Shown here in pieces: positions 44,903 through 54,782 of a DNA stretch of 64,000 bases. The notes beneath the pieces were generated by a model. It was not told where the DNA came from, did no database searches, and saw nothing but the letters and a program-made list of their open reading frames with translations. This DNA comes from Methanofollis liminatans DSM 4140. GTDB lineage: Archaea; Halobacteriota; Methanomicrobia; Methanomicrobiales; Methanofollaceae. The stretch spans positions 554,727-618,726 of the forward strand of contig NZ_CM001555.1 of assembly GCF_000275865.1 (NCBI RefSeq), given 5' to 3'. Every line of letters starts with the position of its first letter. Positions within the stretch are counted from its first letter, which is position 1. The translations under genes and the position numbers were made by a program.

Positions 44903-45882
44903 AAAGACCTCTCCTCAATCTGTTTCTGGAGGCGGCGGATCAGCGCCGCCAGCCCTTTCGGGTACCATCCTTTCCTGATGAACTCCGGGTAAATGCAGAG
45001 GCGCTCGCGCAACCATGCGTCCCCGACCAGCCCTTTCAACTCCTCGATCTGCGGCCAGGGATGCTCGGGGTTCACATAGTCGATGGTGAGCGGGGAGACC
45101 CCGCCGAGATCGTCGACCCCGCACCTGATCAGCGCGGCGGCGTCGGCCAGGTTCGGCGGGATCTGGACGGCGACATCCGATGGGAGGATCTCCCGTGCAA
45201 GCGTGATCGTCTCTGCAAATTCGGCCGTCGGCACGGTTGCCGCCCCCCCCATCTCGGTGCCCTCCTTCGGGCAGAAGTTCTGGATGATGACCTCCTGGAT
45301 ATGGCCGTAGCGGCGGTGCAGCCCTGCGATCACCTGGAGGGACTCCTCCCGGTCTGCGGGCGTTTCGCCGATCCCGATCAGGAGCCCGGTCGTGAAGGGG
45401 ATCCGGAGTTTGCCGGCGTCCTCCATCATGGCGATCCGTACGGCCGGGTCCTTTCCTGGAGAGTTCCGGTGTGCCGGGACGTCTGCGGTGGTCTCGAGCA
45501 TCAGCCCCATGCTGGCGTTCACCTCCTTAAGGCGATCGAGTTCCCCGTAGGTGAGCACACCGGCGTTGGTGTGCGGGAGGATCCCCGCCGATATGGCGTA
45601 CTCGCAGAGGTCATAGCAGTAGTCGAGAATGTCGCCGTAGCCGAGCGCTGCAAGGTGATCTGAAAAACCGGAAACCTCGCCGGGACGCTCCCCGAAGGTA
45701 AAGAGCGCCTCGGTGCATCCGGCCTTCACACCTGCCTCAATGGTCAGGCGCGCTGTGGCCGGCGTCATCACGCACCCCTCTCTCACCGGAGTCTTAAAGC
45801 AGCAGTAGCTGCAGGCGTTTGTGCAGACGGTGGTGAGCGGGAGGAAGACGTTCCGTGAAAAGGTGATCACCCTGCGGTGCAT
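44899..45882 (-). CDS. cofG: FO synthase subunit 1 (CofG)
   Basis: Radical SAM subunit of 7,8-didemethyl-8-hydroxy-5-deazariboflavin (FO) synthase, which makes the F420 chromophore together with CofH. 327 residues. The cluster motif is CTNACSYCCF (CxxxCxxC). FTFGERPGE and GVDDLGGVSPLTIDYVNPEH are CofG hallmarks. The ATG at 45882 is used. cofH is not in the window, but cofC and cofE lie next door. Confidence 0.95.
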   Translation of the reverse strand: MHRRVITFSRNVFLPLTTVCTNACSYCCFKTPVREGCVMTPATARLTIEAGVKAGCTEALFTFGERPGEVSGFSDHLAALGYGDILDYCYDLCEYAISAGILPHTNAGVLTYGELDRLKEVNASMGLMLETTADVPAHRNSPGKDPAVRIAMMEDAGKLRIPFTTGLLIGIGETPADREESLQVIAGLHRRYGHIQEVIIQNFCPKEGTEMGGAATVPTAEFAETITLAREILPSDVAVQIPPNLADAAALIRCGVDDLGGVSPLTIDYVNPEHPWPQIEELKGLVGDAWLRERLCIYPEFIRKGWYPKGLAALIRRLQKQIEERSL

Positions 45883-46030
45883 GCAGGTACCATTCCCCCT
45901 CAACCTTCATGTAACCTTCGCGGCTGAGCGGCGCGGGAATTTTCTGGTGACCCGGGGACCGGTCAGGTCACCGGTACAGGCGATACCAGAACCCATGGCT
46001 TTTTTGGGTATCCCGCCAACCTCTGGTGGA

Positions 46031-46672
46031 ATGGCCATTGACGCAGTGATCCCCTTCAAACCGAAAAATCCCAAGACTCGCCTCTCCTGCGTGATGGAGC
46101 AGGAGGAGCGCGAGGCCTTCGCGCAGGCCATGCTCTCTGACGTCATCGCCGCCGCGCAGGCCGGGGGGTGCTCTCCCCTGCTCCTCTGCACCTCCCCCTA
46201 TGAGCGCCCGGGCGCACGGACCCTGCTCGACCCGGACGGCCTGAACGAATCCTTAAACCGCCTCCTTGCGACGTCGAAGAGCCCGATCCTCATCATCATG
46301 GCCGACCTCCCGCTCGCAGACGGCGCCGCCGTCTCCAGACTGGTGTCGACCGCCGCCGATATGGCGGTGGTGCCCGGACGGGGCGGCGGGACGAACGCAA
46401 TCTTTCTGCGGGAGCCCTCGCGGTTTCGGGTCAACTACTATGGTGCAAGTTTCTTGAAGCACATGCAGATCGCAATGGACGCCGGTCTCTCCGTGGACGT
46501 TGTGGACTCTTTCAGGCTCCATACCGACGTGGACGAAAAAGAGGATCTGGTCGAGGTGCTCATCCACGGGAAGGGGGAGGCCCGCCGCTGCCTCGAATCA
46601 CTCGGTTTTACCCTGTCTATCGAAGGCGGCAGGGTCGGCGTGAAGCGCGGCGCCCATAAAGAGACACGCTGA
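46031..46672 (+). CDS. cofC: 2-phospho-L-lactate guanylyltransferase (CofC)
   Basis: Activates 2-phospho-L-lactate (or PEP) with GTP in F420 synthesis. 213 residues. AIDAVIPFKPKNPKTRLS at the N-terminus is the nucleotide-binding start; LIIMADLPLAD and VPGRGGGTNAIFL complete the family pattern. The ATG at 46031 follows GGTGG. The frame is open upstream to 45821, but that would overlap the divergent cofG start. Its 3' end overlaps cofE on the other strand by 75 bases. Confidence 0.94.
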   Translation: MAIDAVIPFKPKNPKTRLSCVMEQEEREAFAQAMLSDVIAAAQAGGCSPLLLCTSPYERPGARTLLDPDGLNESLNRLLATSKSPILIIMADLPLADGAAVSRLVSTAADMAVVPGRGGGTNAIFLREPSRFRVNYYGASFLKHMQIAMDAGLSVDVVDSFRLHTDVDEKEDLVEVLIHGKGEARRCLESLGFTLSIEGGRVGVKRGAHKETR

Positions 46673-47401
46673 AGCCTCGATGGTTGGGATGCCCGTTTCC
46701 TCTCCTATCTCGATCCCGGTACCGCGCACCAGCACGGCCGGGACGCACTCGTCAGCCTCGCCCATCAGCAGTTCCGCGGCCGACGCCAGGCAGTCTCCGA
46801 CGGCGCGCTTGGTCACTTCCAGCTTCCTGCCGAAGAGATCCAGGCGCCCGGCCTCGTCGACGACCGCCCTGAGGCCGGCGCACCCGATAGCGACCCCGCT
46901 GCAGCCGAGGCGCATTGCATGCGTCCGTGAATCGATGATGAGCACCCCGGCATTCACGCCCCGCCGCTCTCTGATCGCCGTCCTGAGGCGCGCAGCACTC
47001 CCGTCCGGGTCTGCGGGGAGGGGAACGACCGTTCCCTCAGGGGCGTTGGAGTGGTCCACGCCGGCGTTCGGGAGGAGGGTTCCGTTTTTCAGGGTGAGGA
47101 GATAGCCCGGAATCCCGCCGACGACGCGGTCTGACTCCCTGAGCACCACTTCGGCGATCCTGGGCTCGATCGCATGGCGGTCGGCGAGGAGGAGCGCCTC
47201 TTCCGAGGGGACGACGTCGTCCAGACGGACGGCGCGGCCCTCGGCGGTCGCCAGCGCCGACTCAGCGACAAGGACGATGTCGCCGTCGGCCACCCCGGCA
47301 CACGGCGCCGCATCGGCGGCCGCAAGCACTGCCGCCGCAACGTCGTCTCCCTCATTGATCAGGCCGGTATGCAGGGCGTAGACACAGAACCACTCACTCA
47401 T
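46598..47401 (-). CDS. cofE: F420-0:gamma-glutamyl ligase (CofE)
   Basis: Adds glutamates to F420-0 with GTP, producing the polyglutamate tail. 267 residues, the normal size. IVLVAESALATAEGRAVRL, LLPNAGVDHSNAPEGTVV and VLIIDSRTHAMRLGCSG are CofE motifs. It ends 75 bases inside the opposing cofC gene and its start overlaps the folP-like gene by four bases. Confidence 0.94.
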   Translation of the reverse strand: MSEWFCVYALHTGLINEGDDVAAAVLAAADAAPCAGVADGDIVLVAESALATAEGRAVRLDDVVPSEEALLLADRHAIEPRIAEVVLRESDRVVGGIPGYLLTLKNGTLLPNAGVDHSNAPEGTVVPLPADPDGSAARLRTAIRERRGVNAGVLIIDSRTHAMRLGCSGVAIGCAGLRAVVDEAGRLDLFGRKLEVTKRAVGDCLASAAELLMGEADECVPAVLVRGTGIEIGEETGIPTIEASACLFMGAALHADPAAFDRQGKTE

Positions 47402-48207
47402 GATCTATCCTCCAGCTTCCCGACTACAAAAAGAGCGTCGTGCGTCTCGGCCACATCATGGGCCCGCACTATATCGGCTGACGGGAGGAGGCGTGCCGTC
47501 AGGGCGAGCGTTCCTGCAAGCCGCTCTTCAGACGACCTTCCCAGGAGGTCGCCGATGAACGATTTTCTCGATATGGCGAGGAGCACCGGAAAACCCGGTT
47601 CCTTAAACCTTCTGAAATTTCTGCAGAGGTCCCAGTCGTCCTCGAAGGTCCGCTCGGGCGTCCACCTGCCGACGCCCGGGTCAAGGATCAGGTCTTCGAT
47701 CCCGGCAGCGGCGGCCCGTCCGACCACTTCATGCAGGGCGGCGAGTGTGGCGGCCGTGCCGCGAGGATCTCCGGGGATGCGCCGCGCCGCCATTGCGATC
47801 ACCGGGAGGCCGGAATCTGCGGCGATGGCGGCATATTCGGGGTTTGCAAGCCCGCCTATATCGTTGATCGCATGGATCTCGTGGCGAAGGCATGCCTCCA
47901 GCACCGCAGGGTGCATCGTGTCCACCGAGACGGTGACGCCGCTTCCGTCCATGCAGACAAGGGCCGCCGTGATCCGCTCGATCTCCTCCTGCACGCTGAT
48001 GGGCCGCGACCCCGGCGCCGTAGAGCGGGCCCCGACGTCCACGAGGTCGGCCCCCGCGCCTGTCATCGAGAGCGCCCGCTCCAGCACATCGCTCCTCGGG
48101 ACATACGAACCTGGAAAAAAGGATTCAGGGCTGCAGTTGATCACGCCCATCAGGCGGACCGGGGCTCCGCCCCCGACCGCCATCCCGTTTACAGTACACG
48201 GGTGCAT
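47398..48207 (-). CDS. Dihydropteroate synthase family protein
   Basis: A 269-residue (beta-alpha)8 barrel of the DHPS family. [35 protein letters not shown] and the ISRKSFIG tail follow the order of bacterial FolP. In folate synthesis it joins a pterin to p-aminobenzoate; in methanogens the same family may act in tetrahydromethanopterin synthesis on a ribosylated aniline. It overlaps folD by 19 bases and cofE by four. The reaction in this organism is not settled by sequence. Confidence 0.87.
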   Translation of the reverse strand: MHPCTVNGMAVGGGAPVRLMGVINCSPESFFPGSYVPRSDVLERALSMTGAGADLVDVGARSTAPGSRPISVQEEIERITAALVCMDGSGVTVSVDTMHPAVLEACLRHEIHAINDIGGLANPEYAAIAADSGLPVIAMAARRIPGDPRGTAATLAALHEVVGRAAAAGIEDLILDPGVGRWTPERTFEDDWDLCRNFRRFKEPGFPVLLAISRKSFIGDLLGRSSEERLAGTLALTARLLPSADIVRAHDVAETHDALFVVGKLEDRS

Positions 48208-49034
48208 GAGTTCGCCCGGGCCGCTCTGAAGGTGTTTTCCATCAGGGTTGCGATCGTCATCGGCCCGACACCGCCGGGGACCGGGGTGATTGCGGAGGCC
48301 TTCTCTTTCACCGCTTCGAAATCGACGTCGCCGCAGAGTTTTCCGTTTTCATCGTGGTTGATCCCGACGTCGACGACCACCGCGCCTTCCTTCACCATAT
48401 CTGCCCTCACGAAGTTTGCCCTTCCGATAGCGGAGACCAGGATGTCGGCCTGCCGCATGATCGCGGGGAGGTTCTGCGTTTTCGAGTGGCAGATCGTCAC
48501 CGTTGCGTTGGCGTTTAAGAGCAGGGCGGCCATCGGCCTTCCCACGTCCACGCTGCGCCCGACGACGACGGCATTTTTTCCCTCAGTCTCGATCCCGTAT
48601 TCGGCCAGGATCGTCATGATCCCCTGCGGCGTGCAGGGAACAAATGCCGGGTGGCCTGAGAAGAGTTTCCCGAGGTTTGTCGGGTGGAAGCCGTCGACAT
48701 CCTTTGCCGGGAGGACGGCCTCGATCACCCGTTCGGTGTCCACCCGGGCGGGGAGCGGCAGCTGCACCAGGATACCGGCAATGTCGCAGTCATTGTTCAG
48801 GCGGTTCACCGCCGCCAGCACCTCCTGCGTCGTCGCTTCGGCCGGGAGTTCGATCCCGACCGATCCGATCCCGACACGTTCGCAGGCCCGGTGTTTCATC
48901 CTGACATACATCTGCGAGGCCGGGTCCTGCCCCACCAGCACCGTGGCGAGGTGGGGGTAGAGGCCTGCGTCTTCGATCTGCTCCTTCAGGATTTCGAGCC
49001 TCTTTTCAGAGAGCGCCTTGCCGTCGAGTATCAT
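48189..49034 (-). CDS. folD: Methylenetetrahydrofolate dehydrogenase/cyclohydrolase
   Basis: Bifunctional FolD, 281 residues. [20 protein letters not shown] carries the catalytic lysine region, [13 protein letters not shown] and [18 protein letters not shown] are the NADP-binding motifs, and [18 protein letters not shown] is the C-terminal signature. It interconverts methylene-, methenyl- and formyl-tetrahydrofolate. It sits between glyA and the DHPS-type gene with overlapping ends, so a tetrahydrofolate pool for biosynthesis is implied. Confidence 0.96.
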   Translation of the reverse strand: MILDGKALSEKRLEILKEQIEDAGLYPHLATVLVGQDPASQMYVRMKHRACERVGIGSVGIELPAEATTQEVLAAVNRLNNDCDIAGILVQLPLPARVDTERVIEAVLPAKDVDGFHPTNLGKLFSGHPAFVPCTPQGIMTILAEYGIETEGKNAVVVGRSVDVGRPMAALLLNANATVTICHSKTQNLPAIMRQADILVSAIGRANFVRADMVKEGAVVVDVGINHDENGKLCGDVDFEAVKEKASAITPVPGGVGPMTIATLMENTFRAARANSCTRVL

Positions 49035-50275
49035 TCTGTTACCGCGTAGATGGGGAATTTGCTCGCGAGCGCCTCGACCTCCTTCCTGACCGCTGCAATC
49101 TTCTGCTTGTTCTCGATGTCGTTGAGGACGGTGGCGATGAAGGTGCCGATCTGCTTCATCTCCTCTTCTTTCATGCCGCGAGAGGTGATGGCCGGGGTGC
49201 CGATCCGCAGGCCGCTGGTCACGAACGGCGAGAGGGTCTCGCGCGGGATCGTGTTCTTGTTCACCGTGATCCCGGCGTCGTGAAGCGTGTTCTCTGCCTG
49301 AAGGCCGGTGAGCCCCTTGTCAGAGAGGTCGAGAAGCATCAGGTGGTTGTCGGTGCCGCCCGAGACCAGGCGCAGCCCTTCTGCATCGAGGGTGGCGGCG
49401 AGGGTCTGTGCGTTTTTGATGATCTGTTTACAGTATTCCTTATAGGACGGCTTGAGCGCCTCCCCGAAGCAGACCGCCTTTGCGGCGATGATGTGCATGA
49501 GCGGACCACCCTGCAGGCCAGGGAAGATCGCCTTGTCGATCGCCTGGGCGTACTCCTGTTTGCACATGATGGCGCCGCCGCGCGGCCCGCGGAGGGTCTT
49601 GTGCGTCGTCGTGGTGGTGAAGGGGAGGACATCGATCGGTGAGTTGTGCAGGCCTGCGGCGACAAGGCCGGCGATATGGGCGATGTCGGCGACACAGTAC
49701 GCACCTACTTCTTCGGCGATCTCGCCGAAGGCCTTGAAGTCGATCTCGCGGGGATAGGCTGAGGCGCCGCAGACGATCATCTGCGGCTTCTCTTTCCGGG
49801 CCATTGCGGCGATGTCGGCATAGTCGAGCCGCTCGGTCTCATGGTCGACGCCGTACTGGACGACTTTGTACATCTTGCCCGAGAAACTCACCGGTGAACC
49901 GTGGGAGAGGTGACCGCCCTCGGAGAGTTTCATCGACATGATCTTGTCGCCGTAGTTGATGGTGGAGAAGTAGACCGCCATGTTGGCGCCTGAACCCGAG
50001 TGGGCCTGGACGTTGGCGTGTTCGGCCCCGAAGAGCTGGCAGAGACGGTCGCGTGCAAGGTTCTCGGCGATATCGTAATATTCGCACCCGCCGTAGTAGC
50101 GCTTGCCAGGATACCCTTCTGCATACTTGTTGGTGAGGATCGAACCGGTGGTCTCGAGGACAGCCTTTGAAACGATGTTCTCCGATGCGATCAGTTCAAG
50201 GCCGTTGGTCTGCCGGAGGCGCTCCATTTCAATAATATCTGCGACTTCTGGATCTGTGTTGGCAAGACTGGACAT
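49031..50275 (-). CDS. glyA: Serine hydroxymethyltransferase
   Basis: PLP enzyme converting serine and tetrahydropterin to glycine and the methylene derivative. 414 residues. The PLP lysine is in [14 protein letters not shown], other motifs are LIASENIVS and HAHSG-like region [11 protein letters not shown]. The frame is open to 50425, but the ATG at 50275 ([15 protein letters not shown]) gives the family N-terminus. It overlaps folD by four bases and heads the glyA-folD-folP-cofE operon. Confidence 0.96.
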   Translation of the reverse strand: MSSLANTDPEVADIIEMERLRQTNGLELIASENIVSKAVLETTGSILTNKYAEGYPGKRYYGGCEYYDIAENLARDRLCQLFGAEHANVQAHSGSGANMAVYFSTINYGDKIMSMKLSEGGHLSHGSPVSFSGKMYKVVQYGVDHETERLDYADIAAMARKEKPQMIVCGASAYPREIDFKAFGEIAEEVGAYCVADIAHIAGLVAAGLHNSPIDVLPFTTTTTHKTLRGPRGGAIMCKQEYAQAIDKAIFPGLQGGPLMHIIAAKAVCFGEALKPSYKEYCKQIIKNAQTLAATLDAEGLRLVSGGTDNHLMLLDLSDKGLTGLQAENTLHDAGITVNKNTIPRETLSPFVTSGLRIGTPAITSRGMKEEEMKQIGTFIATVLNDIENKQKIAAVRKEVEALASKFPIYAVTE

Positions 50276-50748
50276 GTACAGAAACATCTCTTTGATCGGT
50301 ATTATGTCTTCGTTCGGTGCCGGGAGATAAACGGAGTCATCTCGCGGGGATACCGATCTGCCAGGGCGATCAGGGCGATATTGCGCTCGGAATGGTTCGC
50401 CGGTGTTCGGGCTATATCCAGCCATGATGGGGTGGAAAGACTTTTTTTTATCCCGCGCGGGTCAGGTTTTTTTGTCCTTCCTGCCAGAGAAGCGCGAATG
50501 AACTGGTCTCCGTATCGGCTCGTTCGTCCGGTCTCTCCTGAATGTGCCAGCGCAGGTGCGGCATGCTCTCCTGTCGCCCATTCTTAAGGTTCAGGCCCTG
50601 CCCCGGGGTCGTTTGGGGGAGGCTGGAGAGACAGAGCGTGGTGAGGGGGGTTGTAATCAGTGTCCATGCCGTGCGCTTCCGGGAAACCCCGGCGAAAAGA
50701 GCACAATCCTTATAGGGCAATAGAAACATCTTTATTTTGAGGGAGAAT
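50276..50748. other. Intergenic region between glyA and the smc operon
   Basis: About 470 bases between divergent genes. The plus-strand promoter of the coiled-coil/smc operon probably uses the AT-rich element near 50709-50725, ending just before a GGGAG ribosome site. No RNA gene or convincing ORF is visible in the rest; glycine or folate riboswitch hallmarks were looked for and not seen. Confidence 0.5.
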
Positions 50749-51330
50749 ATGCTCAAAAAGGATGCCAAAGTGAAATTTCTTGAGCATCAACTTGAAGAGA
50801 GGGAGAGGGAGATAGTGTCAATGCGGGACTCTGAAAAGACCTTTGTGACGCCGGAGGACGAGCGCATCTATCGGATGGAGCAGCGCATGAAAGATATGGA
50901 TGCGCTGGTGAAAGGGCTCACCGAGGAGGTGCTCGACCTCAAGACGATCACCATGAAGCTCTATCGGGCATTTGAGGCGCGTGCCGAGGCAGAGAAGGCG
51001 GCGAGAGCAAAAGTTGTCGTCGTTGAACCGCCGGCGACGCCGGCCCCCGAACCGGTACAGCGCCCGGCGCCCCAGAGGCAGAAGGTTGCCCCTGCCCCCG
51101 TTCCTGCCCCTGTCGAGGAGGACGATGCCGATATGGACCTGATCATGCAGTCCGACGGCACGCTCAAGCGTGAGCGGCGGGAGAAGTCGTCATATATCAT
51201 TGCACCCACAAAGTACCAGGCCCCGGCCGGTCTGATGAGCGAGGGACGGAAGGGTACCCGGCGGAGTTCGGAGAAGAAGTCCGGCGGTATCATCTATGCA
51301 GAGGACGATGACGATACCATCACTAAATAA
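50749..51330 (+). CDS. Coiled-coil protein upstream of smc
   Basis: A 193-residue protein. Residues 1-90 are predicted coiled coil (KFLEHQLEEREREIVSMRDS, LVKGLTEEVLDLKTITMKL), then a Pro/Ala-rich linker and a charged C-terminal tail (KSSYIIAPTKYQAPAGLM, DDDDTITK). It starts with an RBS GGGAG and ends 11 bases before smc. No family name is known to me. Its place as first gene of the smc-scpA-scpB operon suggests a partner or loader of the condensin complex, but this is inferred. Confidence 0.75.
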   Translation: MLKKDAKVKFLEHQLEEREREIVSMRDSEKTFVTPEDERIYRMEQRMKDMDALVKGLTEEVLDLKTITMKLYRAFEARAEAEKAARAKVVVVEPPATPAPEPVQRPAPQRQKVAPAPVPAPVEEDDADMDLIMQSDGTLKRERREKSSYIIAPTKYQAPAGLMSEGRKGTRRSSEKKSGGIIYAEDDDDTITK

Positions 51331-51341
51331 GGGGCTGCCGG

Positions 51342-54300
51342 GTGTATATCACCGGAATTGAGATTGATAATTTCAAGTCTTTTGCAAAAAAGACTTCAAT
51401 TCCATTTTTAGATGGTTTTACCGTCATATCGGGTCCAAATGGGTCGGGAAAAAGCAATATCATAGACAGCCTGCTTTTTGCCCTCGCCCTCTCGAGCTCG
51501 CGCGGCCTGCGCGCCGAGAAGCTCACCGACCTGATCAATCTCAATTCAGGCAGGAACACTGCCGAGGTGGCGATCACCTTCTCGGACGGCACCGAGATCA
51601 GGCGGCGGATCAAGCGAACCGCATCGAGTTACTATTCGTATAACTATCTCAACGGTCGCCTCGTCAAGCAGAACGATATCGTAGAACTCCTCGCAAAATA
51701 CGGGATCAAACCCGAGGGGTATAATGTGGTGATGCAGGGCGACATCACCAGGATCATGGAGATGAGCGACTTCGAGCGGCGGAAGATCATCGACGAGATC
51801 GCAGGAGTCGCCGAGTTCGAGGGCAAGAAGGTCAGGGCTCTTGAAGAGCTGGAGGTGGTCAGGGAGCGGATCGAGCGCGAGGAGGTGGTGCTCTTCGAAC
51901 TGAATGCCCGTCAGGAAGAACTGAAGCACGAGCGGGAGCAGGCGCTCGCCTACCAGCACTGGAAAGAGCAGCTCGATCACTTCCAGAACTGCCGGGCCGC
52001 GGCGCACCTGCGCGAGATGGAGCGGGAGCACGCCCGCCTCCTGGGGACGATCGGAGAGGAGAGAATCTCCCTCGATCGCACCCTCTCCGATCTCGGGATC
52101 GAGGAGAACGATCTGGCGTACCTGCGGGACGACCTCAGGGACGCCGATGCAGAGATCAACGAGAAGAGCGGCTCAGAGTATCTGCGGATGATCTCGGCGC
52201 TCGAAGAGGCGAAAGGAAAGATAAAGGTCGCCGAAGGCACGATCGCGCGGCTGAAGAAGGATAAGGAAGGAAATCTTGAGGGGATAAACCGGGCATACCT
52301 CGACGAGAAAAGGGCTGCGGAGCGGGTGGTGCAGTGCACGGGCCAGGTCCGCACTCTCTCGATCGACCGGGCAAACCTCTCGATGGAACTCGCCGCTGCC
52401 AGAGCGGTGATTGAAAATCTCGATAAAGAGATTTCTCGGGGGGGAAAAGCGGCTGAAGACCTCAAAGATCGTCTGTTTGCCCTGATGCAGGAGGCCGAGG
52501 AGAAGAAGGGCCGGCGCTCGGCGCTGCTCCGCGAGCAGGATCTCCTCATCGAAAAGAGCCGGATGCGAACCTCGGAGATGGAGAGGCTTGAGTCACGCCT
52601 GGCCGCGATCAGGAAAGGGGATGACGACCTCCTGAAGGAGATCGCAGGGGCGAAGAAAGGATCCGCTGATCTTGCGGTTGAAAAAACCTCCCTCGACCGG
52701 AAACTTTCCGAGGCTGAAAGTACCCTCTTCGCGCGGCGCTCCTCTCTTGAACGGATAAAAAAGGAGATCCAGAACGACGAACGGGACCTGATGCGCCTCG
52801 AAGCCCAGCAGCAGTCCCGCGGCGGGGCCGGGGGGGCCGCCCTCGAGGCAGTGCTCGCTATGGAGGGCGTTCGGGGCACGATCGCGCAGCTGGGCAGGGC
52901 GCCGCCCGAGTACGCTACGGCGCTGGACGTGGCCGCAGGGGGCAAACTCCGCTACGTGGTGGCCGACGACGATGCTGTCGCCGCCGACGCGATCCGCTAT
53001 CTCAAGGAGGAACGGCTTGGCCGTCTCACCTTCCTCCCCATGAACAAGCTGCGGCCGCGGGAGTTCCCGACCGTCCGGGAGCGGGGGGTGATCGGGTATG
53101 CAAAGGATCTCCTCTCGTTCGGACCTGAGTACGATCTTGCGTTCCAGCAGGTGTTCGGGACGACACTGGTCGTCGACACGATGGAAAACGCCCGCAGACT
53201 CATCGGTCAGCACCGGATGGTCACGCTTGAGGGTGATCTCCTCGAAAAGTCCGGTGCGATGACCGGCGGCTATCTGAAGAAGAAACAGGAAGGGGGCTTC
53301 GGGGCGGCGGTCGAGGACGGGATCGCCCGCCTTTCGAGCGCGCTTGCCGGGAAGCGGGAGGAAGCCGCCGGCTTCGAACGCTCGATCGCGCGTCTTTCCG
53401 GGGAGGTCGATGAGGCTAGACGGCGGCGTGCCGAGATCGAGCAGGGGATCGCCCGGTACGGGCTCATCATCGAGGACTACGAGGGGCGCATCACTGTGCA
53501 GAAGGGTGAGGAGGGGTCCCTTTCCTCTTCGCTTGCTGCATTGAAGGCCGAGGTGCAGCAGAGCGCTGGCGATCTTGCCGCCATCGAAACCGGGCTTGAC
53601 GGAGTGGCTGACGCCCTCTCCATCCTGAATGCTGATATCGGGGATCTGAAGAAAAAACTTGAGGACACCGAGATCCCGCGTCTCACCGAGGAACTCGAAC
53701 GGAAACGGCGGGAGCATGAGGGCGTTGAGCGGCGCCTGCGAAATAAGGAGGCAGATATCGCCGACGCACAGCGGGAGCGGCAGTACTTCGAAAAGCGCGT
53801 CGAAGAACTCTCAGGGGAGCGCGAGCGTCTTGTCGGCAAGAACGCAGAGATCGATGCCGAGATCGCCTCCTCTGCCGAAGAAATTGAAGGCGCCCGTGCC
53901 GAGATTGCCGTACTGGAAGAGCGTCAGAAGTCGTTCTCGGCAGAGCTCGACGAACTCCGGAAGAAGCGGGAGGTGATCGCCGGGGCGATCGGTGCGGCCG
54001 AAAAACAGGTGGCCGGACTGAACGCGCAGGCCGATCGCCTCCGCCTCCAGATCGCCTCCCTCTCGGAGAAGGCCGATGCGCTTCTGGCCGAGATCGAGGG
54101 CCTGCGAGGACATGCCGGTGAGGAGACCGATCTCTCTCTGGCCGAGATCGAGGAAGGGATCGCCGCGGCCGATCGCGAACTCCGGGCGATCGGGGCGGTG
54201 AACATGCTTGCGATCGAGGAGTATGGGCGGGTCTGCGACCGGATCAGCGATCGGACCGCCAAAAAGGAGGTGCTTTCGGTCGAGCGGACCTCGATCCTGG

Positions 54301-54782
54301 AGCGGATCGAGCGTTTTGACCAGATGAAGTTTGAATCCTTTACCACGGCATTCAGGGAGATCGATACCCATTTCAGGGAAACGTTCGCGCGGCTGACGGC
54401 AGGGAGCGGGCACCTTGTGCTGGAAAACCCTGAAGATCCGTTTTCAGGCGGACTCACCTTTGCCGTGCAGCCGCGCGACAAGAAGGTGCAACTGCTCTCG
54501 GCGCTTTCCGGCGGAGAGAAATCCCTGACGACTCTTGCATTCCTCTTTTCGATCCAGAAATATCTGCCCGCTCCGTTTTACGCCTTTGACGAGGTGGATA
54601 TGTTCCTGGACGGTTCGAATGTGGAGCAGGTCGCGGCCATGATCAAGGAGCTTTCCCGCACTGCGCAGTTCATCTCGGTTTCTTTGCGCAAACCGATGAT
54701 CGACCGGGCCGATCGGATCATGGGCGTGACCATCAGGCCGGACAAGAGCACCCTTGTGACCGGTGTCGAAAATCATGCATGA
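51342..54782 (+). CDS. smc: Chromosome segregation ATPase SMC
   Basis: Condensin-type SMC, 1146 residues. N-terminal ATPase: IDNFKSFAKK and Walker A GPNGSGKSN (about residues 32-40). Long coiled coils at about 160-490 and 660-970 flank a hinge near 500-640 (GYAKDLLSFGPEYDLAFQQV, MTGGYLKKKQ). C-terminal ABC signature LSGGEKSLTTLAFLFSIQK and Walker B region FYAFDEVDMFLDGSN complete the head. Start codon is GTG. The last bases overlap scpA by eight. It folds and segregates the chromosome with ScpA/ScpB. Confidence 0.97.
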   Translation: MYITGIEIDNFKSFAKKTSIPFLDGFTVISGPNGSGKSNIIDSLLFALALSSSRGLRAEKLTDLINLNSGRNTAEVAITFSDGTEIRRRIKRTASSYYSYNYLNGRLVKQNDIVELLAKYGIKPEGYNVVMQGDITRIMEMSDFERRKIIDEIAGVAEFEGKKVRALEELEVVRERIEREEVVLFELNARQEELKHEREQALAYQHWKEQLDHFQNCRAAAHLREMEREHARLLGTIGEERISLDRTLSDLGIEENDLAYLRDDLRDADAEINEKSGSEYLRMISALEEAKGKIKVAEGTIARLKKDKEGNLEGINRAYLDEKRAAERVVQCTGQVRTLSIDRANLSMELAAARAVIENLDKEISRGGKAAEDLKDRLFALMQEAEEKKGRRSALLREQDLLIEKSRMRTSEMERLESRLAAIRKGDDDLLKEIAGAKKGSADLAVEKTSLDRKLSEAESTLFARRSSLERIKKEIQNDERDLMRLEAQQQSRGGAGGAALEAVLAMEGVRGTIAQLGRAPPEYATALDVAAGGKLRYVVADDDAVAADAIRYLKEERLGRLTFLPMNKLRPREFPTVRERGVIGYAKDLLSFGPEYDLAFQQVFGTTLVVDTMENARRLIGQHRMVTLEGDLLEKSGAMTGGYLKKKQEGGFGAAVEDGIARLSSALAGKREEAAGFERSIARLSGEVDEARRRRAEIEQGIARYGLIIEDYEGRITVQKGEEGSLSSSLAALKAEVQQSAGDLAAIETGLDGVADALSILNADIGDLKKKLEDTEIPRLTEELERKRREHEGVERRLRNKEADIADAQRERQYFEKRVEELSGERERLVGKNAEIDAEIASSAEEIEGARAEIAVLEERQKSFSAELDELRKKREVIAGAIGAAEKQVAGLNAQADRLRLQIASLSEKADALLAEIEGLRGHAGEETDLSLAEIEEGIAAADRELRAIGAVNMLAIEEYGRVCDRISDRTAKKEVLSVERTSILERIERFDQMKFESFTTAFREIDTHFRETFARLTAGSGHLVLENPEDPFSGGLTFAVQPRDKKVQLLSALSGGEKSLTTLAFLFSIQKYLPAPFYAFDEVDMFLDGSNVEQVAAMIKELSRTAQFISVSLRKPMIDRADRIMGVTIRPDKSTLVTGVENHA

